DNA from: Pseudomaricurvus sp965656525
Lineage (GTDB): Bacteria; Pseudomonadota; Gammaproteobacteria; Pseudomonadales; Cellvibrionaceae
Direction: 5' to 3'
Length of the DNA stretch: 64,000 nucleotides
Assembly: GCA_965656525.1 (NCBI GenBank)
Contig: CBFHKY010000008.1
Coordinates: forward strand, 87,603-151,602
In this document: one piece after another, positions 26,856-35,246 of the stretch
Position numbering within the stretch: the stretch's first letter is position 1
How the letters are laid out: every line of letters begins with the position of its first letter
Notes under the pieces: generated by a model
The model's input: the letters and a program-made list of their open reading frames with translations, nothing else
Database searches by the model: none
What the model was told of the DNA's origin: nothing
Made by a program: the position numbers and the translations under genes

Positions 26856-27233
26856 TTATTCAGGCGTGCAAAAAATGCCTATTTTGTTACCGTCTAAGTC
26901 TCGAAAGTAAGCCGCATATAAGTGGCCGCCCATTCGTTCACCTGGTTCTCCTTCGTCAGTCGCACCGAGCGCCAATGCCTTCTCATAGACGTTGTTTACT
27001 TGATTGGAATCACTTGCTGAAAAGGCGACCATGCTGCCATTTCCCACGGTAGCTGGCAGACCATCAAAAGGGGTGTTGATAGCCAATTTTGCACCTTCAC
27101 TGCCGCCAACAGCGTACAGAATTGTGCGCTCGTTTTTGAAAGCTTGTTGGCCGTCCATAAGTGCTAAGAGCTGATCGTAAAAAGCTTCAGCTTGTAATAA
27201 ATTGTTCGTGCCCAAGTTAAAATGAGAAATCAT
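26856..27233 (-). CDS. VOC-family (glyoxalase/bleomycin-resistance-like) protein
   Basis: The 125 residues begin M-I-S-H-F-N-L-G-T and end F-R-D-L-D-G-N-K-I-G-I-F, the paired beta-alpha-beta-beta-beta modules of the vicinal-oxygen-chelate fold. Candidate metal ligands are His4, a central His and the C-terminal acidic position. Proteins of this short type are often annotated as lactoylglutathione-lyase-like, but the substrate is not predictable. About 250 bases separate it from the SnoaL-TetR regulator upstream on the same strand, and that spacer holds a tandem inverted repeat. Confidence 0.82.
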   Translation of the reverse strand: MISHFNLGTNNLLQAEAFYDQLLALMDGQQAFKNERTILYAVGGSEGAKLAINTPFDGLPATVGNGSMVAFSASDSNQVNNVYEKALALGATDEGEPGERMGGHLYAAYFRDLDGNKIGIFCTPE

Positions 27234-27440
27234 ATTCGGGTTCTCTCTAGTCGACAGTGTGTGAATGAAAATACAAGATTATGGCTCAGTGTGAACTGCT
27301 GTTTTGATGTGATCAGATGTTAACACCGGTCCATTTTAGAGAGCAACGCCGATTTGTTCAGCGGAGGGGGCGTTACTCTTGTGCTTAGATTGTGTTGCCT
27401 GAGGTGGGTGTCCCTCATTACAACCCAATCATCTGACGAC

Positions 27441-27486
27441 CCATTAACTCTCTAGTTATCCATTAACTCTAGTTATCCATTAACTT
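27441..27486. repeat. Tandem 17-bp repeat with internal dyad (GTTA-N5-TAAC)
   Basis: Two copies of AGTTATCCATTAACT (27454-27468 and 27471-27485) and a partial third (CCATTAACTC at 27441) are spaced 17 bases apart. Each unit is itself an inverted repeat with 5-bp arms. The array touches the stop codon of the regulator gene and lies upstream of the VOC gene. Confidence 0.75.
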
Positions 27487-28456
27487 AAGTACCGTCCACA
27501 ATTGCCTGAATACTCTCGGCCAACCAATTAACCATATGCTGATCGATGGTCTTGGGTTCGCTGATATTAAGTTGTGTATTGTAAAGCGCGAAACCGGCAC
27601 AGAGTGCCATGATTTGCTTGGCACGGCTTTCAGCGTGCGGCTCACCCAGCCATTTTATCATGGGCAAAATGGAATGTTCTTTGAGTATACGAATGGTGAT
27701 GTTGCGAGCCTCTTCGTTACCAGTAGCCAGTAATGACATAGCGTGCGGGCAGTTAATTTGCATGGGGTCTGCCAACATATCGGCCACGTGTTGGCCAAAC
27801 GTCGAGCGATCCTTAGGTTCTCTCGGTTCTCCCATAGCGGCAATTAATGCGGCTTCAAATAAACCCGCCTTTGTTCCAAAGTGACGAAACAGAATAGTGG
27901 GTGATAACCCCACTGCATCAGCAATCCGACGAATGCCCGCGTCTGAATAGCCCACATTGGAAAATACCTGTTGAGCCGCCGTTAGAATGCGCTCTCTAGT
28001 TGCACTGTTCTGAGGGGAGGCGGTAGCAGGTTGTAGCTGAGCGGTGGGTTGAGCAGCCATTTCACCCACTTCTGGTAGACAGCGGCGTGAAACAAATCGC
28101 CATTGCCCCTGTTTGAACTCAAACTCATCGTGATAGCGTCCAGCAGCGACCAATTTTAGGGGCAGCCGATCTTGCTTGTGGAATACCTGATACATTGAAC
28201 GTGCGAAGGCCCTATGTTGTGAGGTGTCCATTTCGACGATAGGGTTACTGATGAGGTGCTGAGTGATGACGGCATCGTTCGTGTTTTGCTCTTTTGGTTG
28301 CCAGGCCTGCAGCAGTTGCTCAGCATTTATAAAATCAGTATTGGGCTGCAATTGCACTTGGGCGTGTTCAAACAGAGCTGCTGCAGCGCCGATTTCCTGG
28401 CGGTCCAAGTGCTCAGCCACTCGGTACAGCAGATTGGTGATTGCTATGTGGTCCAT
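27485..28456 (-). CDS. SnoaL/NTF2-like domain - TetR family regulator fusion
   Basis: The 323-residue protein has two parts. Residues ~1-128 resemble the SnoaL_4/NTF2-like cone fold (N-terminal L-L-Y-R-V-A-E-H-L-D-R helix, then strands ending W-R-F-V-S-R-R), a pocket used by polyketide cyclases, steroid isomerases and small dioxygenase subunits. After a Pro/Ala/Gln linker (~129-152) comes a TetR N-terminal helix-turn-helix (R-E-R-I-L-T-A-A to L-F-R-H-F-G-T-K-A-G-L-F, ~153-200) and then an all-helical C-terminal domain. Fusing a catabolic-enzyme-like fold in front of TetR is unusual. The gene is divergent from an SDR-Rieske-ligase-flavoprotein operon, so it probably represses that operon and responds to one of its substrates. 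Confidence 0.85.
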   Translation of the reverse strand: MDHIAITNLLYRVAEHLDRQEIGAAAALFEHAQVQLQPNTDFINAEQLLQAWQPKEQNTNDAVITQHLISNPIVEMDTSQHRAFARSMYQVFHKQDRLPLKLVAAGRYHDEFEFKQGQWRFVSRRCLPEVGEMAAQPTAQLQPATASPQNSATRERILTAAQQVFSNVGYSDAGIRRIADAVGLSPTILFRHFGTKAGLFEAALIAAMGEPREPKDRSTFGQHVADMLADPMQINCPHAMSLLATGNEEARNITIRILKEHSILPMIKWLGEPHAESRAKQIMALCAGFALYNTQLNISEPKTIDQHMVNWLAESIQAIVDGT

Positions 28457-28760
28457 ACTGTCTTATTCCTCTGCGGCTTCTTGTCTGAAATGAATGCTAC
28501 GAGGCGATATTGTACCTCAGCTTTGTAGACAGATATTTCCAGTTACCATATGATAACACCTGTGAGCGACTGATAACTCTTTATTTTATTCTTGCCTAAC
28601 AACGTCAATTATCGAGTTGATGTCATCAGTGGTAGCCAGCCACACCAGGTCTCGGCAATACATAAGACCGTGATGTTTTGGTGCTTAACGAACGGTATAA
28701 AAAGATAGGGCGTTTTTGCGTCTAACTATAAAGATTTAATAATAAATGAAAGAGGTTTGT
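28457..28760. promoter_or_regulatory. Divergent regulatory region, SnoaL-TetR gene / catabolic operon
   Basis: About 304 non-coding bases. They hold the palindrome described separately, a weaker dyad TCAA-N8-TTGA (near 28607-28622) and a TATAAA box ~65 bases before the SDR start that could be the operon -10. The AT-rich composition supports promoters in both directions. Confidence 0.6.
28542..28557. promoter_or_regulatory. Candidate operator for the SnoaL-TetR regulator
   Basis: GTTACCATATGATAAC is a 16-bp dyad matching its own complement at seven of eight paired positions. Its size and position between divergent genes suit a TetR dimer site. The GTTA/TAAC half-sites recur in the tandem repeat at 27454-27485. 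Confidence 0.55.
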
Positions 28761-29534
28761 ATGTTGGGGTTAAGTGCAACGGATATGACCGGTAAAGTAG
28801 CTTTAGTGACAGGGGCCGCTTCTGGGACAGGTCTGATGGTGGCGAAGAAGCTTGCGATGTCAGGTGCCAACCTGTGTCTCGTGGATGTCAATGCGCAAGC
28901 ACTATCACTGGCTGCAGCTTCTATCGGTGAACTAGGAGCAGCGGTTCAAGTGCATTGTCTTACTGCTGATCTCAGTGTACCTGAAGCTTGTGCTGATATT
29001 GTGCAAACCACGATCGAAACATTTGGTCGTTTGGATGCTCTTTGCAATGTGGCGGGTGTGATGATCCCAGGGCACGCTACGGAGTTATCGGTTGCCAATG
29101 TGCAAACTACTTTCGCAGTGAATCTAGCCGCTCCCTTCTTTTTGATGCAGGCGGTTATTCCGTATTTGCTGGAAACCGAAGGTGCCATCGTGAATGTGGC
29201 TTCGGCTGTAGGTATTACCGCACAAGCTTACAATGCACCGTATTGTGCTTCTAAGGCGGGGTTGATACACATGACGAAATCTCTAGCGATGGAGTATATG
29301 CACACTGCCCTTAGGATTAATGTGGTCGCCCCTGGAGGCATGATGACGCCCTTAGCACGAAACATGGCGGCACTGGAAAATGCTGATTCCAGTTTGCTTG
29401 GTCGTACGACCCCGCTGAGAGGTTTGGTTGATATAGAAGACGTCGCAGACATGGTTGTACATTTAGCATCGCCTGCGGGCCGTGGTTGTCATGGTGCCTG
29501 TATGGTGATTGATAAAGGTATGTGTGCCGGCTAG
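28761..29534 (+). CDS. Short-chain dehydrogenase/reductase
   Basis: The start is placed at ATG 28761, which has AGAGG five bases upstream; an in-frame ATG at 28746 would add five residues. The 257-residue protein is a classical SDR. The cofactor loop is T-G-A-A-S-G-T-G, Asp39 in L-V-D-V favours NAD(H), N-V-A-G is present, and the catalytic residues are the Ser of N-V-A-S-A and Tyr-Cys-Ala-Ser-Lys. It probably oxidises or reduces a hydroxy/keto group. It is first in an operon with a Rieske oxygenase, an AMP-ligase and a flavoprotein, consistent with a hydroxysteroid- or cyclic-alcohol-dehydrogenase role, but the substrate is unknown. Confidence 0.92.
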   Translation: MLGLSATDMTGKVALVTGAASGTGLMVAKKLAMSGANLCLVDVNAQALSLAAASIGELGAAVQVHCLTADLSVPEACADIVQTTIETFGRLDALCNVAGVMIPGHATELSVANVQTTFAVNLAAPFFLMQAVIPYLLETEGAIVNVASAVGITAQAYNAPYCASKAGLIHMTKSLAMEYMHTALRINVVAPGGMMTPLARNMAALENADSSLLGRTTPLRGLVDIEDVADMVVHLASPAGRGCHGACMVIDKGMCAG

Positions 29535-29601
29535 TGTTGATTGGCTTGTGCTTTGTGATCGTAAAAAATAAACCATAACAGAATAATGAGAGAGGACGAC
29601 T

Positions 29602-31254
29602 ATGAGACGCGAACCCCACCCAATTACCGGTGCTATCTTTGAAGAGGAAGGCAGTGGTATCGTTCGAATTACTGACAACAAGCTTGGAAAATGGGGGCGT
29701 TTTCACTGGGATGGTCGTTGGCTAGAGGGCGACATCACTTACGCCGACCCTCATATGCTCTACTTGATTGGTGGCCCGAATTTGCCGCCAGAAAAAGACA
29801 TTTTTTGGACAGTATTACCACCAACAGAAGATTCACCCAAGCCAGCTTTTACTGGCAATATGGGCCGTGGTGCCGGAAAAGAGCGGCCAAAAGTTGTTGC
29901 GCCCTACGTCGGTGACCCTGGTCAGGAAACCCCGGAGGGTGTGCGTTCCGCCAGTCACGTACCTCAGTCTTATTTTCTTGAAAATGATCGCCGCCCAGAG
30001 CTGATTCCTGATGTTTACAAACTCAGCTCACCTTTGCCCGGTGGGCCTGTAAAAGTTCCGGTTGAGCGCTTTTTTAAGCGCGAGTACCACGACTTAGAAA
30101 TGGAAAAGCTTTGGAAAAAATGCTGGCAGATGACGTGCCGTGAAGACGACATTCCTGAAGTGGGGGATTTTCATTTATACAGCATCGGTAGTTTACAATA
30201 TATCGTTGTTCGTACGGCCAAAGATGAAATTAAAGCTTACCCAAATGCGTGTTTGCACCGAGGCCGTCGATTGCGGGAAAGCAGCGGTAAAAAAGCGGTT
30301 GCCTTTCGTTGTGCTTATCATGGTTGGAGCTGGAGTATCGATGGGAAGCTTAAAGATTTGCCGGGTGAATGGGATTTCCCAGACGTAAGAGAAGATGTCC
30401 AACAATTGCCAGAGGTTCAGGTCGCCTTATGGAGTGGGTTTGTCTTCATCAACCCAGACACAGACAATCAGGTCAGCCTAGAAGAACACATGGGGCCAGA
30501 AATGCTCCAGCACTACGCCAAAACAAAGCTCCAAAACCGTTATAAACAAGCGGATGTCACCAAGGTAGTGCGTTGTAACTGGAAAGTTATTATGGAGGCC
30601 TTTATGGAGGCCTATCACACCATTGCCACTCATCCTCAGCTACTGTTGTCGGGTGGTGATTTATCCGATAACCGCTCGGATGTGTTTGGCAATTGGGGGC
30701 GCCTAGGTCATGTGAATATGAGCACATCGAGTCCACACCGCGGGCTTATTACACCCAAAGAGCACACTTTGGCGGCCTTTCATGCAACAGCCGATTTTAA
30801 TCGTGAATTTTTACGCACTTATATTGGCGATGAAGTAGAGCAATTTTCGGATACGGAGCTGGTAGAACAATCGTTCAATAATTTGTTCCCGAACTTTAGC
30901 CCGTGGGGTGGCTGGGGGCGTATTGTTTACAATTTCCGCCCCAACGGAGACAACCCAGATGAGTGCCTGATGCAAGCCATGTTGCTGGCGCCTTGGCCTG
31001 AAGGTAAACCGAAGCCTGCTCCAGTTCCACAGCGTTTCTTGGGGCCTGATGATTCTTGGACCGAGGCAACTGAACTTGGTAGCTTGGCAAAAATTTTTGA
31101 TCAAGACTGTGTCAACGCGCCACAAGTACACGAAGGATTAAAGAGTAAGCAGCCCGCATACGTGTGGTATTCAAATTACCAAGAATCGATCATTCGTAAC
31201 TTTCATCATATCTATGAAAAGACTTTGGGTTTGGATGAATCACAAAGCATGTAA
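29602..31254 (+). CDS. Rieske non-haem iron oxygenase, alpha subunit, with long N-terminal extension
   Basis: Of 550 residues, ~157-550 look like a standard ring-hydroxylating oxygenase alpha subunit. The Rieske cluster ligands are Cys217-x-His219 and Cys237-x-x-His240. The mononuclear iron site has His339 and His344 in E-A-Y-H-T-I-A-T-H-P and a probable Asp in the F-D-Q-D-C-V-N segment near the C-terminus. The first ~130 residues are an extra soluble region, rich in Gly/Pro and aromatic residues, not normally present. No ferredoxin, reductase or beta subunit gene lies nearby, so electrons must come from elsewhere. The gene sits 67 bases after the SDR gene. A hydroxylase or demethylase acting on a ring or carboxylated substrate is likely. 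Confidence 0.9.
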   Translation: MRREPHPITGAIFEEEGSGIVRITDNKLGKWGRFHWDGRWLEGDITYADPHMLYLIGGPNLPPEKDIFWTVLPPTEDSPKPAFTGNMGRGAGKERPKVVAPYVGDPGQETPEGVRSASHVPQSYFLENDRRPELIPDVYKLSSPLPGGPVKVPVERFFKREYHDLEMEKLWKKCWQMTCREDDIPEVGDFHLYSIGSLQYIVVRTAKDEIKAYPNACLHRGRRLRESSGKKAVAFRCAYHGWSWSIDGKLKDLPGEWDFPDVREDVQQLPEVQVALWSGFVFINPDTDNQVSLEEHMGPEMLQHYAKTKLQNRYKQADVTKVVRCNWKVIMEAFMEAYHTIATHPQLLLSGGDLSDNRSDVFGNWGRLGHVNMSTSSPHRGLITPKEHTLAAFHATADFNREFLRTYIGDEVEQFSDTELVEQSFNNLFPNFSPWGGWGRIVYNFRPNGDNPDECLMQAMLLAPWPEGKPKPAPVPQRFLGPDDSWTEATELGSLAKIFDQDCVNAPQVHEGLKSKQPAYVWYSNYQESIIRNFHHIYEKTLGLDESQSM

Positions 31255-31308
31255 ACCTCAGGGCTGAACGGTAACGAATAGAATCTTGAAAGGGTGTATA
31301 GAATTAGT

Positions 31309-32796
31309 ATGAAAACATTGCAGCAACTCAGTGCAGAAGCATTGACTCGTTCGGCAGAGCAACCTGCGGTTGAATTCGAACAGGAGTGGTACACGTGGGG
31401 CCAAATGCGTGAGGTTGCCACACAGGTGCGAGCACTGCTGGACCAGAGCGCAGTGGGCGCCGGTTCAGGAATCACTTTTGTACCTCGTAATCGGCCATCG
31501 GCGTTGGCGACTCTGGTTGAATTGTTGGCTCAAGGCCGAGATATTCGCATGCTCTACGCGTTTCAATCATCAGTGGGCTTGGCGCGACAAATTGAGCAAC
31601 AGCGACCGCTGGTCGTGATTGCTGCCGAACGTGACTTTTCTGCCGAGCTGGTTGCGGTTATGCACAAACATCACATTGTGGGAATTGCTCTATCAGAAAT
31701 GAACGCTCGGTTGGTGGAGGGCTGTGAGCACAGCCGAGAATCCAGTGAGGCTGAAAATTCTAACCCGGTGATCGAAATCCTGACCAGCGGTACCACCGGT
31801 ACACCAAAACAGTTTCCTATTCGTTATACGATGATCGAAACCTACATGGTGGGTGATGCCTTGCGCATGGGTGATATGCCCGACTTTAGCGATGTGGCCC
31901 CGACACTGTTGTATTTTCCTATCGGTAATATCACGGGTATTCATACCACTGTGCCGCCGTTACTAAAAGGTCAGCGCGTGTGTTTGTTGGATCGGTTTGA
32001 TTTGCAGGCATGGCGGCACTACGTGATGCAGCATAAACCTCAAACGTCGGGTATTCCTCCGTCGATGATGCGTCAGCTACTGGACGCCAATATACCCCCT
32101 CAAGATTTGGCTTCGTTAAAGAGTATGGGCTCAGGGGCTGCACCTTTAGACCCCACTTTGCACCGTGAATTTGAGCAGCGTTACAATATTCCGATCCTGC
32201 TATCTTACGGAGCAACCGAGTTTGGTGGCCCCGTAACCGGTTGGAGTATTGATTTGCACAAGCAGTTTGCTGATGCAAAATTTGGCAGCGTTGGAAGAGC
32301 ATTTCCCGGATTTCAAGTGCGGGTTATTGATCCAGAAAGCGAAGTGGAACTGCCCATCGGCGAGGAAGGTTTATTGGAAGTAAAATCACCGCGTATTGGC
32401 ACTCATTGGATTAGAACGTCTGATGTGGCGATGATCGACGCAGACGGTTTTGTGTTTTTGCGGGGGCGATCCGATGGTGCCATCATGCGAGGTGGCTTTA
32501 AAATTTTACCAGAAACTATTGAGAAGGCTCTATTGTTACACCCTGCTGTGGCTGCAGTCAGTGTTGTAGGTGTGCCGGATCAAAAAGTGACTGAAGTGCC
32601 TGCGGCGGCAGTACAGTTAGGCACTGGTGAAAACACTCCTGATACCGACGAATTAGCCGAGCATTTGCGCGAACATTTGCTGGCTACCCACATTCCTGTG
32701 CACTGGCAGTTTGTAGAGCGTTTGCCTATAACACCTTCGTTTAAAATTGATCGACCGGCGGTAAAGCGTCTTTTTACACAGGAAGGTGTGAAGTAA
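31309..32796 (+). CDS. Acyl-CoA synthetase / AMP-forming ligase
   Basis: About 495 residues of the ANL superfamily. The core motifs are in order: P-loop T-S-G-T-T-G-T-P-K, Y-G-A-T-E, T-S-D-V-A-M-I-D-A-D-G-F, the R-S-D-G-A-I-M-R-G-G-F hinge and the catalytic Lys in P-S-F-K-I-D. It should activate a carboxylic acid as an acyl-adenylate and then as a CoA thioester. The ATG at 31309 is preferred over GTG 31294, though neither has a strong ribosome site. The stop overlaps the start of the next gene (TAATG), so expression is coupled to the flavoprotein. The acid is unknown. Confidence 0.9.
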   Translation: MKTLQQLSAEALTRSAEQPAVEFEQEWYTWGQMREVATQVRALLDQSAVGAGSGITFVPRNRPSALATLVELLAQGRDIRMLYAFQSSVGLARQIEQQRPLVVIAAERDFSAELVAVMHKHHIVGIALSEMNARLVEGCEHSRESSEAENSNPVIEILTSGTTGTPKQFPIRYTMIETYMVGDALRMGDMPDFSDVAPTLLYFPIGNITGIHTTVPPLLKGQRVCLLDRFDLQAWRHYVMQHKPQTSGIPPSMMRQLLDANIPPQDLASLKSMGSGAAPLDPTLHREFEQRYNIPILLSYGATEFGGPVTGWSIDLHKQFADAKFGSVGRAFPGFQVRVIDPESEVELPIGEEGLLEVKSPRIGTHWIRTSDVAMIDADGFVFLRGRSDGAIMRGGFKILPETIEKALLLHPAVAAVSVVGVPDQKVTEVPAAAVQLGTGENTPDTDELAEHLREHLLATHIPVHWQFVERLPITPSFKIDRPAVKRLFTQEGVK

Positions 32797-34514
32797 TGAG
32801 TGACGCAACGTGTTTTCTGAACGATCTGGGGGAAACCGCTAACCGAGTTGATACCGCGATGGTCGTTACCGATGCGGATGGTTTTGATTGGGATGACCAC
32901 TGTGATGTTTTGGTGGTTGGTGTCGGCTTGGCCGGCGCGGCGGCAGTGCTTCGTGCAGCAGAAGATGCCAACCTTAAAATCATGGCTATTGATCGTGGTA
33001 TGGGCGGTGGTGCTAGCCAAATGAGCGGTGGTGTTGTGTATATGGGGGGTGGCACCCAAGCGCAGCAAGAGTGTGGTGTTGAAGATACACCTGAAAATAT
33101 GGCCAACTACTTATCTTTCGAGGTGGGTGACAGCATTCGGCCAGACACTTTGCGGCGCTTTGCCGCCGCCAGTACATCGTTTCAACCGTGGTTGGAAAAG
33201 TACGGTGCTCGTTTTGGTGGGCCGCTGACGGAAGATAAAACGTCTTACCCAAACGATGCCAGTTTGTATTTTTCTGGCAATGAAATGACGCCAGCTGGTC
33301 AAGCATTGGCCACGGCTGTGCCACGTGGACATCGTGCGAAACCTCCAGAGGGTGGCGAGCCAACCAAACTCAGCGGTGCCTACCTGTTACCCCCTTTGTT
33401 GCAGGCGATAGAGCGTCAACCTAATGTCCGTTTACAGCGACAAACACGCGCCCGTCGGCTCATCATTGATGAGGCCGGTGAGGTTGTCGGTATCGAAGTG
33501 TTGCGAATAAAGCCTGGGTTAACCGCCTGGAGCCATCGTATCGCCTACAACTTGGGTGCCAATATGTTCATGGGTGTCTTGAAGTTGGCGGGTAAGCTTC
33601 ACCGTATGGCGGTGAATATTGAACAAACCAAAACCGAAACGGTTCGGATTCGAGTGCGTAAAGGTGTGGTGTTGTCGGCCGGTGGTTTCACCTACAACCG
33701 TGAGATGATGCGTAAAACAGCACCTGCTTATTTGGAATCCGTTCCGCTTGGGACAATTGGTGATGATGGCTCTGGCATCAAATTGGGGATGACGGCGGGT
33801 GGCCAGACGGCCATGCTGGATAGAATATCGGCGTGGCGATTTTTGTACCCGCCTGCGTCTTGGACCAGTGCGTGCTCGGTTGGGCCAGATGGCCAACGAC
33901 TGGTTAACGAAGAGTTCTATGGCGCTCGTACCGGTGAAGCCGTTTTTGACAAAGGTAAAGGTAAAGGCTGGTTGATTTTGGACACACCGTTACAAAACGT
34001 GGTGCTGCAAGAAATAGAGCGAATGAAAAAAATGTTGTTTCAGAAGATTCAGTTTAAAGCGATTGTGAATGACTACACAGTTTCGGCGGACAGCATTGAA
34101 GCACTGGCTGCAAAAATTGGTGTGCCAGAGTCGCATATGGTTGCCACCTTAGAATCTTACAATCAAGACATCGCTGCTGGTCGCCAAGATGCTCTAGGGA
34201 AATCTGAAAAACGCCGCCGAAAAATTGAAGACGGCCCCTTTTTCGCCACCGACATTGGTGCTGCTTTAAAACTTTCGCCAATACCGGCACTGACCATGGG
34301 TGGCTTGGTGTGCGATGAAGACAGTGGTGAGGTGTTGAACCATAATGGCCAGCCGATTAAAGGGCTGTTTGCTGCGGGAAGAACCGCAGTTGGGATCTGC
34401 TCACGAAATTATGTCAGCGGTTTGTCTTTGGCTGATTGTATGTGGTCCGGTTGGCGTGCGGCGGAAACGTTAAAAGGAAACGCAGGCGCAAAGGCTTTAG
34501 CGCCAGAAGTATGA
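32796..34514 (+). CDS. FAD-dependent dehydrogenase, KstD/fumarate-reductase flavoprotein-like
   Basis: The 572 residues carry an N-terminal FAD fold (V-L-V-V-G-V-G-L-A-G at ~39-48), an S-G-G-V-V-Y-M-G-G-G-T motif, and a closing FAD segment G-L-F-A-A-G-R-T-A followed by N-Y-V-S-G-L-S-L-A-D. This is the architecture of the fumarate reductase / 3-ketosteroid-delta1-dehydrogenase family, in which a flavin removes two hydrogens next to a keto or acyl group. Its N-terminal ~35 residues are an extra acidic stretch. It is the last gene of the operon and starts in the stop codon of the ligase gene. The specific substrate is inference. Confidence 0.85.
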   Translation: MSDATCFLNDLGETANRVDTAMVVTDADGFDWDDHCDVLVVGVGLAGAAAVLRAAEDANLKIMAIDRGMGGGASQMSGGVVYMGGGTQAQQECGVEDTPENMANYLSFEVGDSIRPDTLRRFAAASTSFQPWLEKYGARFGGPLTEDKTSYPNDASLYFSGNEMTPAGQALATAVPRGHRAKPPEGGEPTKLSGAYLLPPLLQAIERQPNVRLQRQTRARRLIIDEAGEVVGIEVLRIKPGLTAWSHRIAYNLGANMFMGVLKLAGKLHRMAVNIEQTKTETVRIRVRKGVVLSAGGFTYNREMMRKTAPAYLESVPLGTIGDDGSGIKLGMTAGGQTAMLDRISAWRFLYPPASWTSACSVGPDGQRLVNEEFYGARTGEAVFDKGKGKGWLILDTPLQNVVLQEIERMKKMLFQKIQFKAIVNDYTVSADSIEALAAKIGVPESHMVATLESYNQDIAAGRQDALGKSEKRRRKIEDGPFFATDIGAALKLSPIPALTMGGLVCDEDSGEVLNHNGQPIKGLFAAGRTAVGICSRNYVSGLSLADCMWSGWRAAETLKGNAGAKALAPEV

Positions 34515-34698
34515 GCGCCGCCGATGGCTGTCGATTGCTTCGTGAGTCTGATAATCGCTTGGTGAACCGTATCTTTCGATAATTTTAGATAAGCTTATAC
34601 GGTCTCCCTCGGGTGGTGTGGTTTCTCATGGTGATTAAGGGCTGTTCAATAGGATCGATCATCGCTACTCTGCGGTTTTGCGGTTAATAGTGAACAGT

Positions 34699-35178
34699 AT
34701 GAAAACCAACTTGATAACCAGAGCAGGCTACGAAGCACTGAAAAAAGAATTGGATTACCTCTGGCGAGAAGAGCGTCCAGAGGTAACAAGCAAAGTTTCT
34801 TGGGCGGCGTCTTTGGGTGATCGCAGTGAAAATGCGGATTACCAATACAACAAAAAACGGTTGCGTGAAATCGATCGCCGCGTGCGCTACTTACGCAAAA
34901 GAATCGAAGCAGCCAACATTATCGATTATTCACCGCAACAAGACGGACGAGTTTTTTTTGGCGCTTGGGTAGAAATTGAAAACGACGCAGGGGATTCGAA
35001 GCGTTTTCGCATCGTGGGCGTGGATGAAATCTACGAGCGCAAAGATTACATCTCAATCGATTCGCCAATGGCACGTGCACTGCTGAAAAAACAGGTGGAT
35101 GATGATGTCGTGGTGAAAACGCCAAACGGTGATATGGAGTGGTTTGTGGTGTCTATCGAATACCCAAGTGAAAAGTAG
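34699..35178 (+). CDS. greB: Transcription elongation factor GreB
   Basis: GreB rescues backtracked RNA polymerase by stimulating transcript cleavage. The start is the ATG at 34699, where the sequence begins M-K-T-N-L-I-T-R-A-G-Y as in known GreB; an in-frame upstream extension is ignored. The 159 residues include the coiled coil with the acidic tip (S-L-G-D-R-S-E-N-A-D-Y) and the C-terminal FKBP-like domain with F-F-G-A-W-V-E-I-E-N. W-R-E-E-R-P-E-V-T separates GreB from GreA. It is a single gene convergent with the S9 peptidase gene. Confidence 0.97.
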   Translation: MKTNLITRAGYEALKKELDYLWREERPEVTSKVSWAASLGDRSENADYQYNKKRLREIDRRVRYLRKRIEAANIIDYSPQQDGRVFFGAWVEIENDAGDSKRFRIVGVDEIYERKDYISIDSPMARALLKKQVDDDVVVKTPNGDMEWFVVSIEYPSEK

Positions 35179-35246
35179 CAGGGTTAGCCCCCGCGGTTAG
35201 GCACAGCTCATCGAGCGAGCCATGCCTATTGCTGTATGGTCTGTTG

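Noticed and set aside
32580..33068. 162-residue minus-strand frame over the ligase/flavoprotein junction
   Set aside because: Shadow of two recognised genes, low-complexity composition and no start signal.
32796..34514. Calling the flavoprotein a true 3-ketosteroid delta1-dehydrogenase
   Set aside because: The fold fits, but the catalytic Tyr/Gly pattern of KstD could not be placed with confidence, so only a family-level call is made.
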